A DNA stretch of 64,000 nucleotides from Apostichopus japonicus (lineage: Eukaryota > Echinodermata > Holothuroidea > Aspidochirotida > Stichopodidae): assembly GCF_037975245.1 (NCBI RefSeq), contig NC_092561.1, positions 14,073,001 to 14,137,000 of the forward strand, read 5' to 3'. Of this stretch, positions 22,210 to 35,771 are shown in pieces. The notes beneath the pieces are model-generated. The model saw nothing but the letters and a program-made list of their open reading frames with translations. It ran no database searches and had not been told where the DNA came from. Made by a program: the position numbers and the translations under genes. The stretch's first letter is position 1; each line of letters starts with the position of its first letter.

Positions 22210-24420
22210 AAAACTTTCTAATCGGCAATATCTGTCTTAGGGCACAAAATGATATCCATTACTTTATACGAAAACATTTAACTTAATTGATAAAGACTAT
22301 ATAACTTTAACCAATGTTAAAGCCTAGAAACAAAAAAATAACGGTATTTTCCGCACATCAAATTTGTTAGCGGAAAACAACGTTTTTGTCAGCGGAAACT
22401 ACCGTTTTTTGGGGAAAGTAGCAGAATGGCCTACCGAAGTGATTAGGCATATTGAAATAATTTAGTAGCACGGAGAAGCATAAGCTAGGTCTAAGTACGT
22501 GAGTAAATCACTGAAATTGTTCGATAGTCCTTCAGCAATTTAAGCCAAGGAAATGGCGATTCATTTTTATGTAGCGTTAGGCTTATTATGTAAGGTTAAG
22601 GCTTCATAAGCTTTAGCTGTCTAACGTAAGGTCATGGATTCAAGGATAATTCTGCGGGATACCATAGGCCAAATGCTAGTAAAAGGATCATACTTCATAA
22701 GAATTAGAGAGGGATGTTTCTTGTTGTGTGTTGGTTGTATAGTTTTTGTGTAGCACCTCACACAGCAGTTTTTCTGAATGTATTTGCTTCTGTTGCATTG
22801 AATGTGGCTGTTGGTTGTGTACACTGTTGCAAATAAAACTAATTTCTACAGTTGCAGAGTAATGTTTTCATTTTGCATGTTGAGGGGAGGAACGAATTCT
22901 CTATCCTGAGAATTTGATGGCCTGTAAAAGCCATTGTTCTCACTCACTGCCCGTTGCACCTCACACCCAATACTGCTCTCTGATTTGAACCAGTATATTT
23001 CTGAAGGGATATCGTCCCTGTATTGCTGAGTGATTGGTTGATAGCTGATGGATGAAGCCCAGCTATTGACTTATGGCAACATACACATACCACTGGTCCA
23101 AGTTATTGCCAGAATGAACCTTCGCCTTTCATACTGTTAATTGCATATGCTTAATGGGAACACATTAGAAGGACCCGATTGGCGTATAAACTCATTCAGA
23201 CACTGTCGTTATAAAGGTTCTGACTTGTTTTAGTTTTAGCAGAATAGGAAGGAGCATCGTAATCTCTTAAAGCTTCCCTAACCAGGCTATGTCATGATTT
23301 AGGTCAGCTGACCGTGGCTAATCCTGTGAGTAACGCACGGTAAAATTACGGGGCATCACTTTAATAAATCTTTGGTTATATGTAACCAAAAATGTTTTGT
23401 TTTATGATTTTTCCCACACACAAATGGTAGTGTATGAATGACTCCGGGTGTTAATGCTATCGCTGGATGCACTCGGGCTCCGCCCTCGTGCATCGCTTGC
23501 ATTATCCCCCGATCGTGCATTAATCCTGTGAGTAACGCACGCTAGACCGTTGATTAACCCCTTATTAAACTTGATGCCAAACTATTATCCAATGGCAAAG
23601 TGCAAATTATAACACTCCGGCCGGATCCGAGAGAGACTTGATCCAGTAATACTAGCCAACTCACTTTAAATCTTAAGTTGGGTTAGAACTGAGTTGGACG
23701 AAGTTACGCCTACAAACTAAGCTACAGAGTCAGTTACTAGGCCTAAGTATCCAAGCCCTAACTTAGGACCCTACTTGCCCTAGCCTATGGTAAGCTAGGC
23801 CTAGGCGATCTTTAGGCTAGCCATGTGGTCTCTCTTAAACTTAGTTTGAGTAAGTGTTAGGGCAATTCCACTGTAACATTGTGATGCTTTGGAAGGAATT
23901 TTAAGTTTCAAGTGCAAATAGTAGAGACAGTGCAAAGGTTTGGAATAAACTTTCATATTACAGCTCTTAATATTTTAAAATTTATGCAGAATAAAAAATG
24001 TGTTTTAAAGTCTTTGAAATGTACGAAATATGTATATTAATAAGAAGAGTTACAGTAGTGCTGATATTCGACCATTTATTGTTTAGTGGATTAATTGCAT
24101 AGTTCTTCCCGCGATAATTCGGTTGCAGTTATGACGTCATCACTGTCATTATAAATTGCAGAAATACAGTCAAGCAAATAATTGTCCATGGTTCACTGTC
24201 TTTATTTTTTCTTTTTTTTTTTCTTTTTAACGTGTGGTGACTAAATCATGTTGAAAAATCTAACAAACAAAAAACTTAACAACTGTCAATCTACAATATT
24301 TCTTAAAATCCTTCATAGAAAATCAAACCTCTCTAATAATTCTACGAGGCTACTACAACCAGGGAGTTGTTATGTATAACAACTGCCTGCTTCAACTACT
24401 ATCCCTAATTAAAGCATGTG
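22210..24420. other. noncoding region
   Basis: No protein-coding exon recognised. It holds the short element at 23321-23541. A lineage-like TAAGCTAGGCCTAGG/ACTTAGG patch near 23690-23830 is rich in short TAGG/CCTA words but forms no clear repeat. Confidence 0.45.
23321..23541. repeat. direct repeats around a GC-rich hairpin
   Basis: TAATCCTGTGAGTAACGCACG occurs at about 23321 and again at about 23520, in the same orientation. Between them GATGCACTCGGGC / GCCCTCGTGCATC (about 23466-23495) form a hairpin with a few mismatches. This could be a small mobile element with its duplication, or a tandem duplication with a structured middle. Confidence 0.5.
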
Positions 24421-24425
24421 TAAAA

Positions 24426-24560
24426 GTATATGGACCTGACGTTTCGATCCTAGCAGTATCTTTTTCAGAGGTGAATGGCAAGTAACATGAACTACATGAG
24501 ACGAATACGAACACAGAACACAGGCATGTTAATAAGCAGGGTGAACACGGAAAAAAAGAT
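24426..24560. other. possible Penelope-like terminal repeat
   Basis: The phrase GACCTGACGTTTCGATCCTA followed by TCTTTTTCAGAGG resembles the noncoding terminal repeats of Penelope-like elements in other animals. The identification is by memory only. It is followed by a purine-rich stretch (24555-24790) that gives a spurious minus-strand Ser/Pro/Leu frame. Confidence 0.3.
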
Positions 24561-24789
24561 TGATGTAAGAGGCTTAGTAGACAAAGGATGGAGAGAAGAA
24601 AGAAACCAGGGGGAAAAGGAGAGGTAGGAAAAAACGGGCTAAGAGAGGAGTTAGGGATGAGGGTAAAAATAAACTGCAGAAGGACAAAAACAGGAAGGTG
24701 TGGAGAAAAAAAGGTCGAAGAGAGCTAGGGGAAGAGAGGTGAAAGATCGGTAAACAAGGGGATATAGATGGAGGAAAAAACTGAGACAC

Positions 24790-26289
24790 TGACGGCTCAG
24801 AATCGAAGAAAATTCCACAGTGTGAAGAGAAAAGGGATGAGGATTTCTAATTTCTACCTCAGGGAGACACACAACCCTATATATATCTGACGACGATGAC
24901 AACCATATATGGAGCAGCAGTCAATGACGTAATGCCAGCCAATCGCTTTCTAGACTGGTATGAAACAAACATAGTGTGCATGTATGTGAAAAAAGAAGGG
25001 TTTTCCGCCCAAGAGATTTTCATTTGATCGTCACGCAACTACAGTGTTATTTGTTGACTGCTGTTAGTAGATTGTGACACATCGGACCAGTTACTGCTAC
25101 TTCCTCCCTTCATATCATGTGATTTGCGCGTGGGCTCTTAATATACATATGTCCTATACAGTGTAGAATACTCGCTGAATGATAAATACTTGGCATTGTG
25201 CTTGTCATGGTCCGTATTCACGTGATTCACCTGGAATGATTCACCATGGCTATTTACGGTAATAACGCTGATTCATTCAATATGCTCAACGAACCCTATA
25301 TTTTGTTTGGGTGTAACCGACCTTACTAGTTAGTTCGAATTTCGTAGACTGTGCTGATTAATACCTCTGAAAATTTAATCTGCATAATTCAACAGTTTTC
25401 TGTTTCATTTTGACAAGTTTCAAGCTGCCTCTTGTTTCCGCTTGGTTCCTCCTAACAACAGGCGTAAGTGCGTTCTCTCCTTTTAGTGATCCCTACATTT
25501 GTCACCAGTCACCAGCTTAATGCACCAGCTATACCAATACATCCAAACGCTAACAGGCAGACAGATAAGTCACGCTAGCTAACTGTTTTTGTCAGTGAGT
25601 ATCGCCCAAACCAAACTAGTAGCCTGCATAATTTTATATTTTTGATTCGGTTAAAAAATGTTTGCCGTGGACACGTTAACCTACTTTTGTTAACATTTTG
25701 TTAAATTGTTTATATATAGACCTATTTCAACGTTTGTAGGGCCTGAGTAGTTGAAATTCTAAGAGTATAATCTAATGGTTAGGGCAATTGAAAAAAAGTT
25801 TCAACATTTGACTGCATTGTGGAGATCACTAGAGGGATATGATGCACATTAAATGTTGCTTCCCTCGGATCTATAACATAAATAATACATATTATCGGTG
25901 CACATCATTGTCGTCTTCATTATCAGTTGTTGTGCTCTTTTTTTATAAGAATAACCTGGCCAGTGTTCCCATTGCTGCTTTATATATATATAAATATATT
26001 TTCTCACCATACTCAACTAATGGAGACTGATATTCTCCGTAAATAATGTTGTTGTACATAACAAACCTTTGGCTACCGCCTTTTCGACCTGGAATGATTT
26101 TGCCTGATTCTACGAAGGGTCTGTTTGTTGGTTTTGTTTGAAATCCTCTTAAGTTATCTCTTCATTGTCAGAGCCTATAACTGATAATGGTTTGAATGTC
26201 TTCTGTTGTTTCTGACTTCTAGTCTCTACCCCTGCTACTGTGGTGTTACTGGTTAGTGGCATATCTGTTTTTAACCGCTGATTTATAAG
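24790..26289. other. noncoding region
   Basis: No exon, element end or tandem repeat recognised. A palindromic TGACGTCA lies upstream, near 24132. Confidence 0.4.
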
Positions 26290-26815
26290 TTAAGAATTAG
26301 CAGGTAGACACTTTTGGGAATCGTCGTCCCTGATATGTGTGTGTTGATTCTTTGGATTAACTTCCTGTTCTTGTGCGCTGTTTTGGGCTATGTCTAAATT
26401 GCAGAGTATCAGATCATGTACAAGATTCTGCATACACAAAGCACTAACTTTTCTTCTTGAAAAGGGCGTATTTATTTCAATTTCTGCGACAACAAATCTA
26501 CGCACTGTATCGTCAATTAAGATGCATGTTTTGTGCACCCCTGTTAATTGCGATTTGTAAACATACTTTTTATTGACCATGGCACCACTACAACCGGGGT
26601 CTCGTAAAACCGCCACAATGCGTTTTCCAATGAATACCTGTTTTACAGGCATATTTTGGGTGAATCTGTGTTGACAAGCGGCAGTTAATACATTAATTTT
26701 ATGACCGCATTCTAAAGTAAGATGGCCTCCTATTTGTACCGTGACAAGATGTTGGTCATTTGCTTCAATTTCCAGGAAACCTAAAGCATCACTGACAACT
26801 TGTTGCTCCCCGTAA
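26290..26815 (-). pseudogene. Ty3/gypsy-type retrotransposon fragment, Gag end and aspartic protease
   Basis: Minus strand, reading from about 26815 downward: a segment with CGHKINVLTAAC, then NMPV, then VAVLRDPGCSGAMV, LTGVHKTCILID and VSALCMQNLVHDLI. This order is typical of the Gag/protease junction of invertebrate gypsy-like elements, where the active-site motif is D-T/S-G. Here the residue after Asp is Pro (DPG), so the protease would probably be inactive. A stop at 26290 ends the frame, and no reverse transcriptase or LTR is seen nearby. It is an isolated, decayed remnant. Confidence 0.65.
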
Positions 26816-29800
26816 TATTATTCCGATCTGTAGATTGATTGGTCCCATTTGAATAAATTTGGTTCATTTACAGTTTTACGTTTGGGTGCCTTTGTTGGTT
26901 TTGAAATTATTGAACTAGCATTTCAATTTGATAGAGGTTTTCATTGATTTGTGAACTGAATGGACCCTGCCCATTACTACTTTGCCCCTCCACATCTCTA
27001 GCCAGGCCTGACTAAGCTTATTAGAGTTGGGACTTAGATATATCAGATATGTGGAAAAAACACTTCACTCGCCTTAACAGTACAAATAACGCTAAGAGTA
27101 CATAATCAGCACTAGCAACAATCCTTATCAGAAATGAACCATTTAACCCAACTATGGTCTGATTCTAATATTTAGCCAATGAGGAAGCGTCGTGAAATCA
27201 GGTGACGGCTGCTGAAAATCAAACTGGTGACCCCCAATGGATTGATGAGTAGAAGATCAACCTGTTGGGTCGCGTCGGGTCGGATAGTGTACGGCTAATC
27301 TACGATCCGACGGCGACGCGACTAGGTGGCCACGACTGCCTTCAACTCATTCCAGAGTAGTCGGGGGAGTTGCGTCGGATCGCAGTCGGGTCGTAGCAAT
27401 TTGCGCCTTCCTTAATGATGCACGGTCGGGTTATAGCGTTATTGTTGCGACACCTACTCCTGCATTACAATGACTTCCAAGGACTTGCGATATCACAACA
27501 ACGTTCACGGCAATCACATCAACCATAAATGATACACCAACTCCGTTACGTTTTAATAAAAAGTCATTAAAGCGTTTTTAAGATTATTCCCAAATTTAGG
27601 CAGGAAATAGTCTACGAATGATTCTTGTCGAACTTATAATTGTTATTATTCCGCTATTGGATTTGGTGCACACAGCGTAAGAATGATGCCTTAACGAAAT
27701 TGTAGAAGTTTCTTAGCCGTCTAAAGCCAATGAAATAATCGGAATCTTTAAAAATAAATCTTTCTAGCAAGAACATTTTCGCAACTTGTTGTTGAATCCC
27801 GTGCACATTGATAAATTTACCTCAATAATTCTTCGAATTTTATGTTAATTCAAGAAATGGCATGTTTTTCAAACCTTGTTTAAAACGTAAATACATGGGA
27901 ACACCGGACGCTTAAGATTTTTAAGACTAATTTCGTCCTGGTTGAAACTGCTCATCGACTAAAACAAGTAGAACTGATAAAAAAAGCTATCATAAAGTGA
28001 TAGCTTATGATATGTGGGATACGCGGCAGTTACCCCAATAATTTATTTACAGACAAGAAAGAAAGTTCAGTGATTCATCTTGCTATTCTTTGCGTTTTTC
28101 TATGTGGGAATATCGTGGTGGGGGGGGGGGGGTGTGGCTGTGTTTTCCATCGATTTCAATCTTGTTCCAACTATCCACTCCGTATACCGAGTCGATTCTT
28201 CGGAAAACAAACAAGTGTCCCCATCAGATACCCTAATTGAGAGTCGGTTCCAATGAGCACAGGGCAGTCCCTCTCCTTTATTGAAAACTTCCTTCATCTC
28301 TATTTTTTCCAAAAAGGTCCAGGTCCTTTCCAAAGTCAGTCAAAGTAAATTTTGAATTTCCCTTGCCCAATCACACACACTCACATGTTTGGTTATACTA
28401 GAGCCCCGAGTACTGCACAAGCCTGAGCTTAACTTTTTCGTTTTACTGATAGGGCTATATGAAAAAATTTCAATTTCCAGAATCTTTTGGCTAATAACTC
28501 CCATCACGTCCCAGTGATAGTAACATTACAAATTTTTTAAGTGTAAGTTCTCTTTCAGACTTGAATATTTGTGCTACAACAAATATCTGCAAATGCTGCG
28601 TCCAGGGGCGTTCCTTCCAGACATTCATCCCCTTTCGGTACATTGCCAACCCTATCCCATCCAACTATTAAAAGCCTAACCTCATACAACTCCGACACTT
28701 CGAACAATTTCTTTTGTATACTTTCCCCTCCCTTGGAAAATCTTCAAAAAGGCCCTCGAGTTGTCTAACAGGCTAGAACTTTCAAATTAAAATAAGAACA
28801 CGGGAAAACTGCAGATTAAACTATATGAATGAATAACAAAAACACATGTTATCGTTAACAATTCCGGGGTCCCCGACCGTGGGAATCGACCGTTAGTACT
28901 ATTTAAATACACCGTGACCAATTATTTGGCGGAGGTTCAGCAAGCAATCCGCTCGTGAAACGTCCGGTGGCTCTCCGGTGGCCAACTCTGATCATTTCCG
29001 GGAATCCTTTTTGCACCGCACGCGATAGTTTACGTCGACTAAGCTGGATTTGTTTTTCTACCAAACATGTCATAAAATATTTGCCCAACCCAACCAATAA
29101 TGCCAATTCACAACAGACAAAATCACTGCACCGGACCTGCACTTCAAAGTTGTATTTCCTTTTTTCCCCTTAAATTGATGGTAGTGCCTTGGGTAAGGGA
29201 ATCAACCAGTCTGAAAATTCGAAGTCACTCTGCGGTCTACAAATATGCACAACAATCTTATGTTTTAAGAAGCAAGAGTATTGTAATGAAATTTGCTACT
29301 ACACTACATTGTACTGGGATGTGTAACGTCAGTTATGGGTTGGATCACCCTTTTGGGAATTGACATTAATGATGCGGACATTTGTAGAAACGAACCAGTC
29401 TGGTTATACGACTCACCACAGTATAAACGCGATATGCCTAGGCTGCGTTAACTGAGATTTGTTTTCTTCCAAACATACCAAAATAAACTCAAAGCATACG
29501 GTAAAATGCATTGCTACTTTGCATTTCTTCACGGCTCGGAGAACAGTTGCAACGAAATGATGTAAAACCATCGTTTCCCGTAAGTTTCTCTTTATTGTCA
29601 AATATATACTGTAGTGAGAGTCTGCAGTCTGCAAAATAGCACAACCCGGCCGAAGTCATTTAAAGATTGTACATTTATTGAATTGAATTTCTAAAGGTGC
29701 GATTCACGGTAATGAATTATCAAAGAATTTTCCAAAACGAAAGTGTGCTTAAAGTTGCTTAAGAGTTTATGAATCGAAACCTATAGTCACGTCGTAAATA

Positions 29801-30435
29801 GTATGATATTTTTACGGATTGATGTATCATGAAAGTTTACATTACCTGTAAAATTTAATCCATACGTAAAATCATAACATTGCTTGTAACTTCAAAACAA
29901 AACGTTTGCTGTCGTTGCATGTGTGCATTTGTGTATGTGTGTACATTATTTACACATGTACGCACAATTCCGCGCAACTAAAAGCTTATACAAAGTTCAT
30001 TGATCTTAGGAAACCCTAGTTGCAAACCGTGAACGCACCCCAAAACGGGAATAACGACAATCGGAATTGTACGTTTTTATGGCTTACATGATTTATAAGC
30101 GGTTGAACATATACAAAAAAATTAAGAAACTGTCAATTTTTGTTGGCTCGATTTTAGCCGTAGCCTATGTAGCCATATTATTGGATGAAGGCCCATATAG
30201 TGTAAAACTGAGGAAGGGCAACTCATTTGTGGATGTGTTAAACACATACAATTTCAAATGAATGTACAATAAAGCTCTTGCAATTGTGACCAGGCTGGGC
30301 AGTGATGTGACAAGAAACCGTAGTTTCAACTCTTCTCGTTTGATTTATGTTTCTTAGTAGCCTTCTGAGCAAAGATACGCACACAAAAAAGACACAGCCC
30401 CCCCCCCCCACCGTCATCGGTGATGGTAGCTTATA
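26816..30435. other. noncoding region
   Basis: No exon could be supported. Visible items: repeated GTCGGGT/GGGTCG words near 27263-27430, a G run at 28121-28133 and a C run at 30399-30409. The small frames at 28007-28333 and 28903-29173 overlap on opposite strands and show no domain. Confidence 0.4.
29696..30040. mobile_element. possible short inverted-repeat element
   Basis: GGTGCGATTCACGGTAA (29697-29713) and the reverse complement of AAACCGTGAACGCACC (about 30023-30038) are similar ends about 340 bp apart. No clear target duplication is seen. Confidence 0.35.
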
Positions 30436-32377
30436 CAGGCGCGTATCCAGGATTTTCTAACCCGGGGGGGCGCGAATTACTATCTAAGCGGAGCGCCACC
30501 ATCGGTTGGCGCGGAGCGTACAAGAAAATTTCTGGTTTTGATACCCCCCAGATCACCGGAAATGGCACTTCTCGGGCTTGAAAATGACCAACCAGATGTA
30601 CACTTTTGCCTGAGTACCAAGTATTTCCCAATAGTTTGTTTCCATCAATAACATTTTTGAAGATTGTCACCAGTCACACATCATGTTCGACCTGATTGCA
30701 TGTCCTGTGGATCATTGCTTTTGTAGGTGATTCTACGTCACGGCCCACAATATCCGAAAGCCCTACTTTTCATGGTTTTAAGCCCATTATTTGTTTAGAA
30801 TTTGAAAATTCACATTTCTCGTGAATAAAATCACTTCAAAACATACCCATAATGTTGCACAAAATTCAATCTATGGACAACCAATATAGAAAAACCCCCT
30901 TCAACCACTAACAGACAGGTGAAAATTGCACGAGTATAGAGGGAAGTATGATGAAGAATGTTGGTGAGGAAATTTTCGAAAATTCAGACACAGTTAATTT
31001 ATTGGTGTAGAAATATTAAAACCTCTTATAACGGCTATTATAAAACTTGGTTGAAGGAAATGAAAAATACCAGATATTTCCGATATCAGATAACCGAACA
31101 CTACACACATAGGCGTAGGAGGCGGGGGCTGCAGCCCCCCCCCCCCCAACCAGATTTTTCCCCTGAAAATTCGGGCAATATGCTGAGAATTTTTCGGGCA
31201 CCAACTGAAAGAAAAATTAATAGCAATGGTGTAGCTTAAGGAAATGAATAGTTTAAAAATTATCTCCTTGGTAATTAAAATAAAGTTCTAAGCTTGGCCG
31301 ACTAATTCGCCATTACCACTGTAAAAGAGAGTTTTGACATAATTGGACCTGTATGCCTTCTCTCCATCTACATAAGACATTTCATTACTTACATTAGCAT
31401 CCGGCGGTATACTGCGCAACTTTCACGGACCGTACGGTACACGATGCGATGTAATGACCGATGCTTGCTTATATGATATTGACATTAACATGTTGAATGC
31501 GCGCGAAGCGCGCGAAAAATGTTGGTTATATTTTTCGGGCAAGTCGTTACAGCCCCCAAGTCCAATTGGGCTCCTACTACACACATAGACAGTTTTGAGG
31601 CTGTTCACCCTGGAACATGCATTTTCATGCTCACTGATATGATGTGATATCTGCTCTTTGCTTTGCCAAGGGAGGGGCGAAGCCTGTAGGCAAACTATCT
31701 AAGCGTAGCGCCACCATGAGTTGGCGCGAAGCGTACAAGAAAATTTTGGCCGAAAATGCCTCCCAGATCGCTGGAAATGACACTTCCCAGGCCTTGTAAG
31801 TTGCATCTAAACATTGTCTTTTTTGAAATTACTAGCGATATCATAAAGAAAATTTGCTCGGGTGGGGGGGGGGCGGTCGCCCCTTCCCGAAATGCGTCAT
31901 GTTCCCCGACGACTCGGTTGAGTTCAAGACCAGCCACAGTTGGTTCCATAGCACAATTGTACAATTGTTTAAGGCGTACATACACACACACGCGTTATGA
32001 TAGACCATATATAGTATGTATATAGATACATTAGTGAAAGAGGAAAAATGGAAACGTCAAAAATGGAGTTGTCGGTGTATGGGGTAGGGTGAGGCGCACG
32101 TCCCCTCCGTAATCCTCGATCTGTCACTGGCTACCCTGTGTATATTATAGGGGTCAACGCTGTAATTATGACCGTTCCTCTTTCTCTTCCCGAGGTCTTG
32201 GCGTTTATCTTCTACTCCCTCCTGTTCTCCTTTTTCTCTCTTTCTTCTTTTCCCTTCCTTCCTCTCCTCCTTTTCTTTTTTCCCCCTCCTTTTCCCTTTT
32301 TTCTTCTCTTTTTTCTCTCCTCTTTTCCTTACCCGGGGGGCGCGCGCCCCCAACGCCCCCCCCTGGATACGCACCTG
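30436..32377. mobile_element. element X, copy B (complete, with TIRs and 5-bp TSD)
   Basis: Left end CAGGCGCGTATCCAGG (30436-30451), right end CCTGGATACGCACCTG (32362-32377), with 5-bp target duplication TTATA at 30431-30435 and 32378-32382. It matches copy A along most of its length: module at 30479, TTTGTAGGTGATTCTACGTC near 30720, module at 31695, G-run block near 31863, and a pyrimidine-rich tract 32175-32330 before the right end. It lacks the nested MITE of copy A. Instead it carries a G/C-run sequence and AATTCGGGCAATATGCTGAG at 31125-31200, and an extra ~42 bp near 31546-31587. No transposase frame. Confidence 0.88.
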
Positions 32378-32382
32378 TTATA

Positions 32383-33683
32383 TGTCCAACTTTGCACACT
32401 TCTGTGGATTCGTTTAGGATACTGTGTTTTGTTTAGTAAGACTATATATTTACCTTAAATATAGTTACATGTTAGTGGTAGTGTTGTCTACCGGTACATG
32501 TGGAGAAAGATGTGTACTAAGACAGTCGAAACCCTCGAGAAAAATATGTTTGGATGGGGGTAGAGTAGTGGCAGCCAATTAATCCAGTTAACAAAAATGG
32601 ATGAACCTAGAACAAATTGTTACAGAAGGTTCTCTTGTTTAGATTATTAGGATGGCCCCACTGAACATTATATCCAAAATTCCCCACACTCTGACACCGG
32701 GAATTTCTAATCAGAATATTTGATTTTTCGGTATCATGTTTCTATCCACATATGATACATTTATCGGGTATAAAAGCAACCGATATATGTCATAATAAAA
32801 ATCCTTCTGTTGGAGATTGTTCTGGGTTCACCTAATTTTGGCTTATCTATACTGGACTAAATGCACAGAAAGACTTCCAGTTGGACGTTTCTGGAGCTCT
32901 TGTGAATGCACTGTGCCTGTAATGTTACGCGAGATTCTCATGCGGGTTAACCTGTACCTCGACATCTCTTATTAAACGGGTTGGCTGATACCCATAAATA
33001 GTCCAGCCTCTTTAATTGACGAACCACCTCACATTATTCAAAGGTCATTTTTGCAAATTAAAAGAGGTAAAAAAAACTGCAGCACGGATAAATAGCCCTG
33101 ATTTTTGCCCATCAAGTGACCATTTTCTAATTTATTAGGTGTGCAACAAACAATGTGTTTTCCTAAACCACTGCATGGGCAGCACATTGTGTCAACTTTA
33201 CTTATATGGTAATAAAAAATGTATTACTGAGTTGAAAATAGCCAGTATCAATTTACTGCTTAGGTAAAGTATATTACGGGGTTGGAAAAATAATTTTAAA
33301 AAAATGTTTGGTGCGTGTAATGTCCAAGACATACAATGTGCTACCCCTTTAAGTAACTACAGCTAGGCTCATTTAGAACCTGTGGTCTCGTTACAGTGGC
33401 TTTTTGACCTCTCTCCCTCCAGTAGTCGATACTCTTATCTTTAAATATAAACAATGTATGATTCACCCTGTTTGTTCCTACTGTATTAAATTCATGGACA
33501 TATTATTATTAAGAAGTACAACTGATTTAGAAATAGAAGGAACAAGTCGAATACAATATACTCTATACTGTCAGTGTATTCTTTGGAGTAGAGAACTTTA
33601 CAGTGCGTAATCACTCAGAAGGTGTACGCCTATGTTTTTTACTCCATTGATCTCACTGAGACGTTAGACATAGTAACATAGAA
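32383..33683. other. noncoding region
   Basis: No exon or repeat recognised; AT-rich unique sequence. Confidence 0.4.
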
Positions 33684-33730
33684 ATGTGTGATTGCCGCCC
33701 TTTGATTGTTATGATAATGGGAGGAAATAG
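33684..33730 (+). CDS. candidate first coding exon of the caspase gene
   Basis: An ATG at 33684 opens 15 codons plus two bases, ending at an AG|GTAAGT donor (33731). Phase 2 is what the caspase exon at 35560 needs, and the joined codon would be Arg. The encoded start (MCDCRPLIVMIMGGN) has no recognisable prodomain. The only support is phase and a perfect donor, so the match may be chance. Confidence 0.22.
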
Positions 33731-35559
33731 GTAAGTAAAGGGTGAAGCAAATTTAAGTTGAAGTTCTCTTCATTAAACAAAGTTTACACATAGTACGCCT
33801 ATCCAATCATCCCTTCTGTCTAAATTTCAGTAAAACTTATACCAATGATGACGGTTGTCAAGTGTGGTGTAAAGTACAGTACTCTGTGTGTCACAAAAAT
33901 GTGAAGGGTATTTTGTTATAAACAGGGAATTAATGGTAGTAAAATGTCATATGCCATGCAATGAGATCAACCGAGAGGGTCTTCACCAGTGCGCTAGTAA
34001 TATCAGTGAGCTAACTCGATGATTAAATTTCCTAAGCCAATCCCTGATATTTAAGTTTATAAAAATAGTTACATTCGAACATAATTTTATTATATCACAT
34101 GAATCAGCTGCAGCTGAAGGGGCATCCACAGACAACCACAAGAGAGGCCTATTGTATAAATATCAAAAGACATCGTGTAGTGCTACAAATTACCACTCAA
34201 ATATGTAAAAGTTTTTATTAAGATACTCTGTTTTAAGGTGTCTTCTTTTATCTTCTTATTTTGTCTTTTCAAACAGATCACGAGGAATTACAACACAAAT
34301 CTGTTTTTTGTGCATTTGAGGTACCCTGACAACATGGCTAACATGTACGTATTTTAGTTCATAAAGAGGCCAATACTTGGGGATGAACCGTGAGTGTAAA
34401 GCTCTGGTCAAACTCGTGTAAATCAATGTACACATTGGCGTATATAGAGAACGTATCTATATCTGTTGTACCGGGCGAAGGATTTTCTGTATAGGGTGGT
34501 GCGTTTACTTGAAGGTTAACATTTTTATTGAACACTGTTCTGGGCAAGAGTCTATTTATTTTTGTTTAATTGAAATTGCTTGGATGCAAGCAGCTGCTAC
34601 ATTTTGCTATTATTTGTTACGTATCATTGACGGTCAGTGTTAACTTTCCCGGATAACTCGATACCATTCTCTACCCTGGCTGCGCCATAATGAGGCCGAT
34701 GCGGAATACGATACGAAAGTGTCGAAATAACCACCAATTCTGTGAAGCCTACCGTAGGTCAGATAAAAGCCAAGCATTGATATTAATAGTGTAGCCAGTG
34801 ATCTAGTTGGCCACTTCTAAAATATACCGTCAAGCAAAAAAAGCGGACATTCTGATAATGCTTGTCAAATGACCCGAGGAACTGTCTGGGAATTCACCCG
34901 AAACCCTATCACAACAAAGACAGTTGTGCCAATCTGATCCTCTAGATGCACCAACTATCAAAACATGTCTGTGGACTTTCCTTCGGGGCTAATTTTCAAT
35001 TCTGCACCGGGGCGCTGTTGCTCCTTGATACGCCTGTGTACCTAGAAAATGTCGATATTTATAAACTGTACGTTACGACCTTTCCCATCGCAAACACCCT
35101 CAGCCCTGGCACGGGCCTACAGTTACACACATGGTCTGCAAGTTTAATAACACAATTACTCTCACGGGTGTGATTGGGCTTTCAAAATCCTACAGATTGA
35201 TGGAAACGAAACTGTCAACAATAGTTTAGGTTAAACATTTTGGTGGTTGTGAGATACGCCTCGGAGGAGCATGATGTTTCCTTTGTTGAGCACTTTCACA
35301 AGTGCCAGTATCTGTCGTTAAAAGATGCAAGGTTCCAAAAGACAATTAAAATCTGTGTATACATGCCGAAGGTTTCTGAAATGTCTTTGATTGTTTGCCC
35401 CTGGACATCAACAGTGACAAATGGTATAGACTCACTATGAAAAAGCTGACATCGACACCCCTCACAGCAATAGTCCAGGTACTATTAAACAACATGCGAT
35501 GCCATCTGACCAGCCTGTATGGATTAATTGTTACACTATTTAGTATGTTCTTATTGCAG
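33731..35559. other. noncoding region upstream of the recognised caspase exons
   Basis: No prodomain-like sequence (CARD or DED) was found. The small frames at 34946-35173 and 35240-35440 have no recognisable motif and lack caspase features. Confidence 0.4.
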
Positions 35560-35771
35560 GTCACCGATATCAGACTTAAGTTATCAAATGGATCATAGGA
35601 AAAAACGTCATCTTTTCATTTTCAATAATGATTATTTTGGAGAAAGTCCTGGAAGGACCGGTACTGAAACAGACAGATTAAGATTGCGTACTGCCTTTGA
35701 ACGTTTTGGCTTCGAAATACACGTATATGAAGATTACGACGCCTCGCGCATCCAGGAAACTCTGATCAGAG
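35560..35771 (+). CDS. effector-type caspase, exon encoding start of the p20 subunit
   Basis: Acceptor TTCTTATTGCAG (35548-35559), donor GTAAAT (35772), entry phase 2, exit phase 1. Encodes SPISDLSYQMDHRKK, then LFIFNNDYFG, then GRTGTETDRLRLRTAFERFGF. This aligns with the beginning of the caspase catalytic domain (family C14). The Arg of GRTGTETD matches the conserved S1-pocket Arg (R64 in human caspase-3). With the later three exons the catalytic part is about 270 residues. Caspases are Asp-specific cysteine proteases that execute apoptosis in the cytosol. The prodomain exons are not securely found. Confidence 0.85.

Noticed and set aside
34946-35440. Caspase prodomain exon
   Set aside because: The frames show no CARD, DED or caspase-like residues and no donor in the needed phase was convincing.
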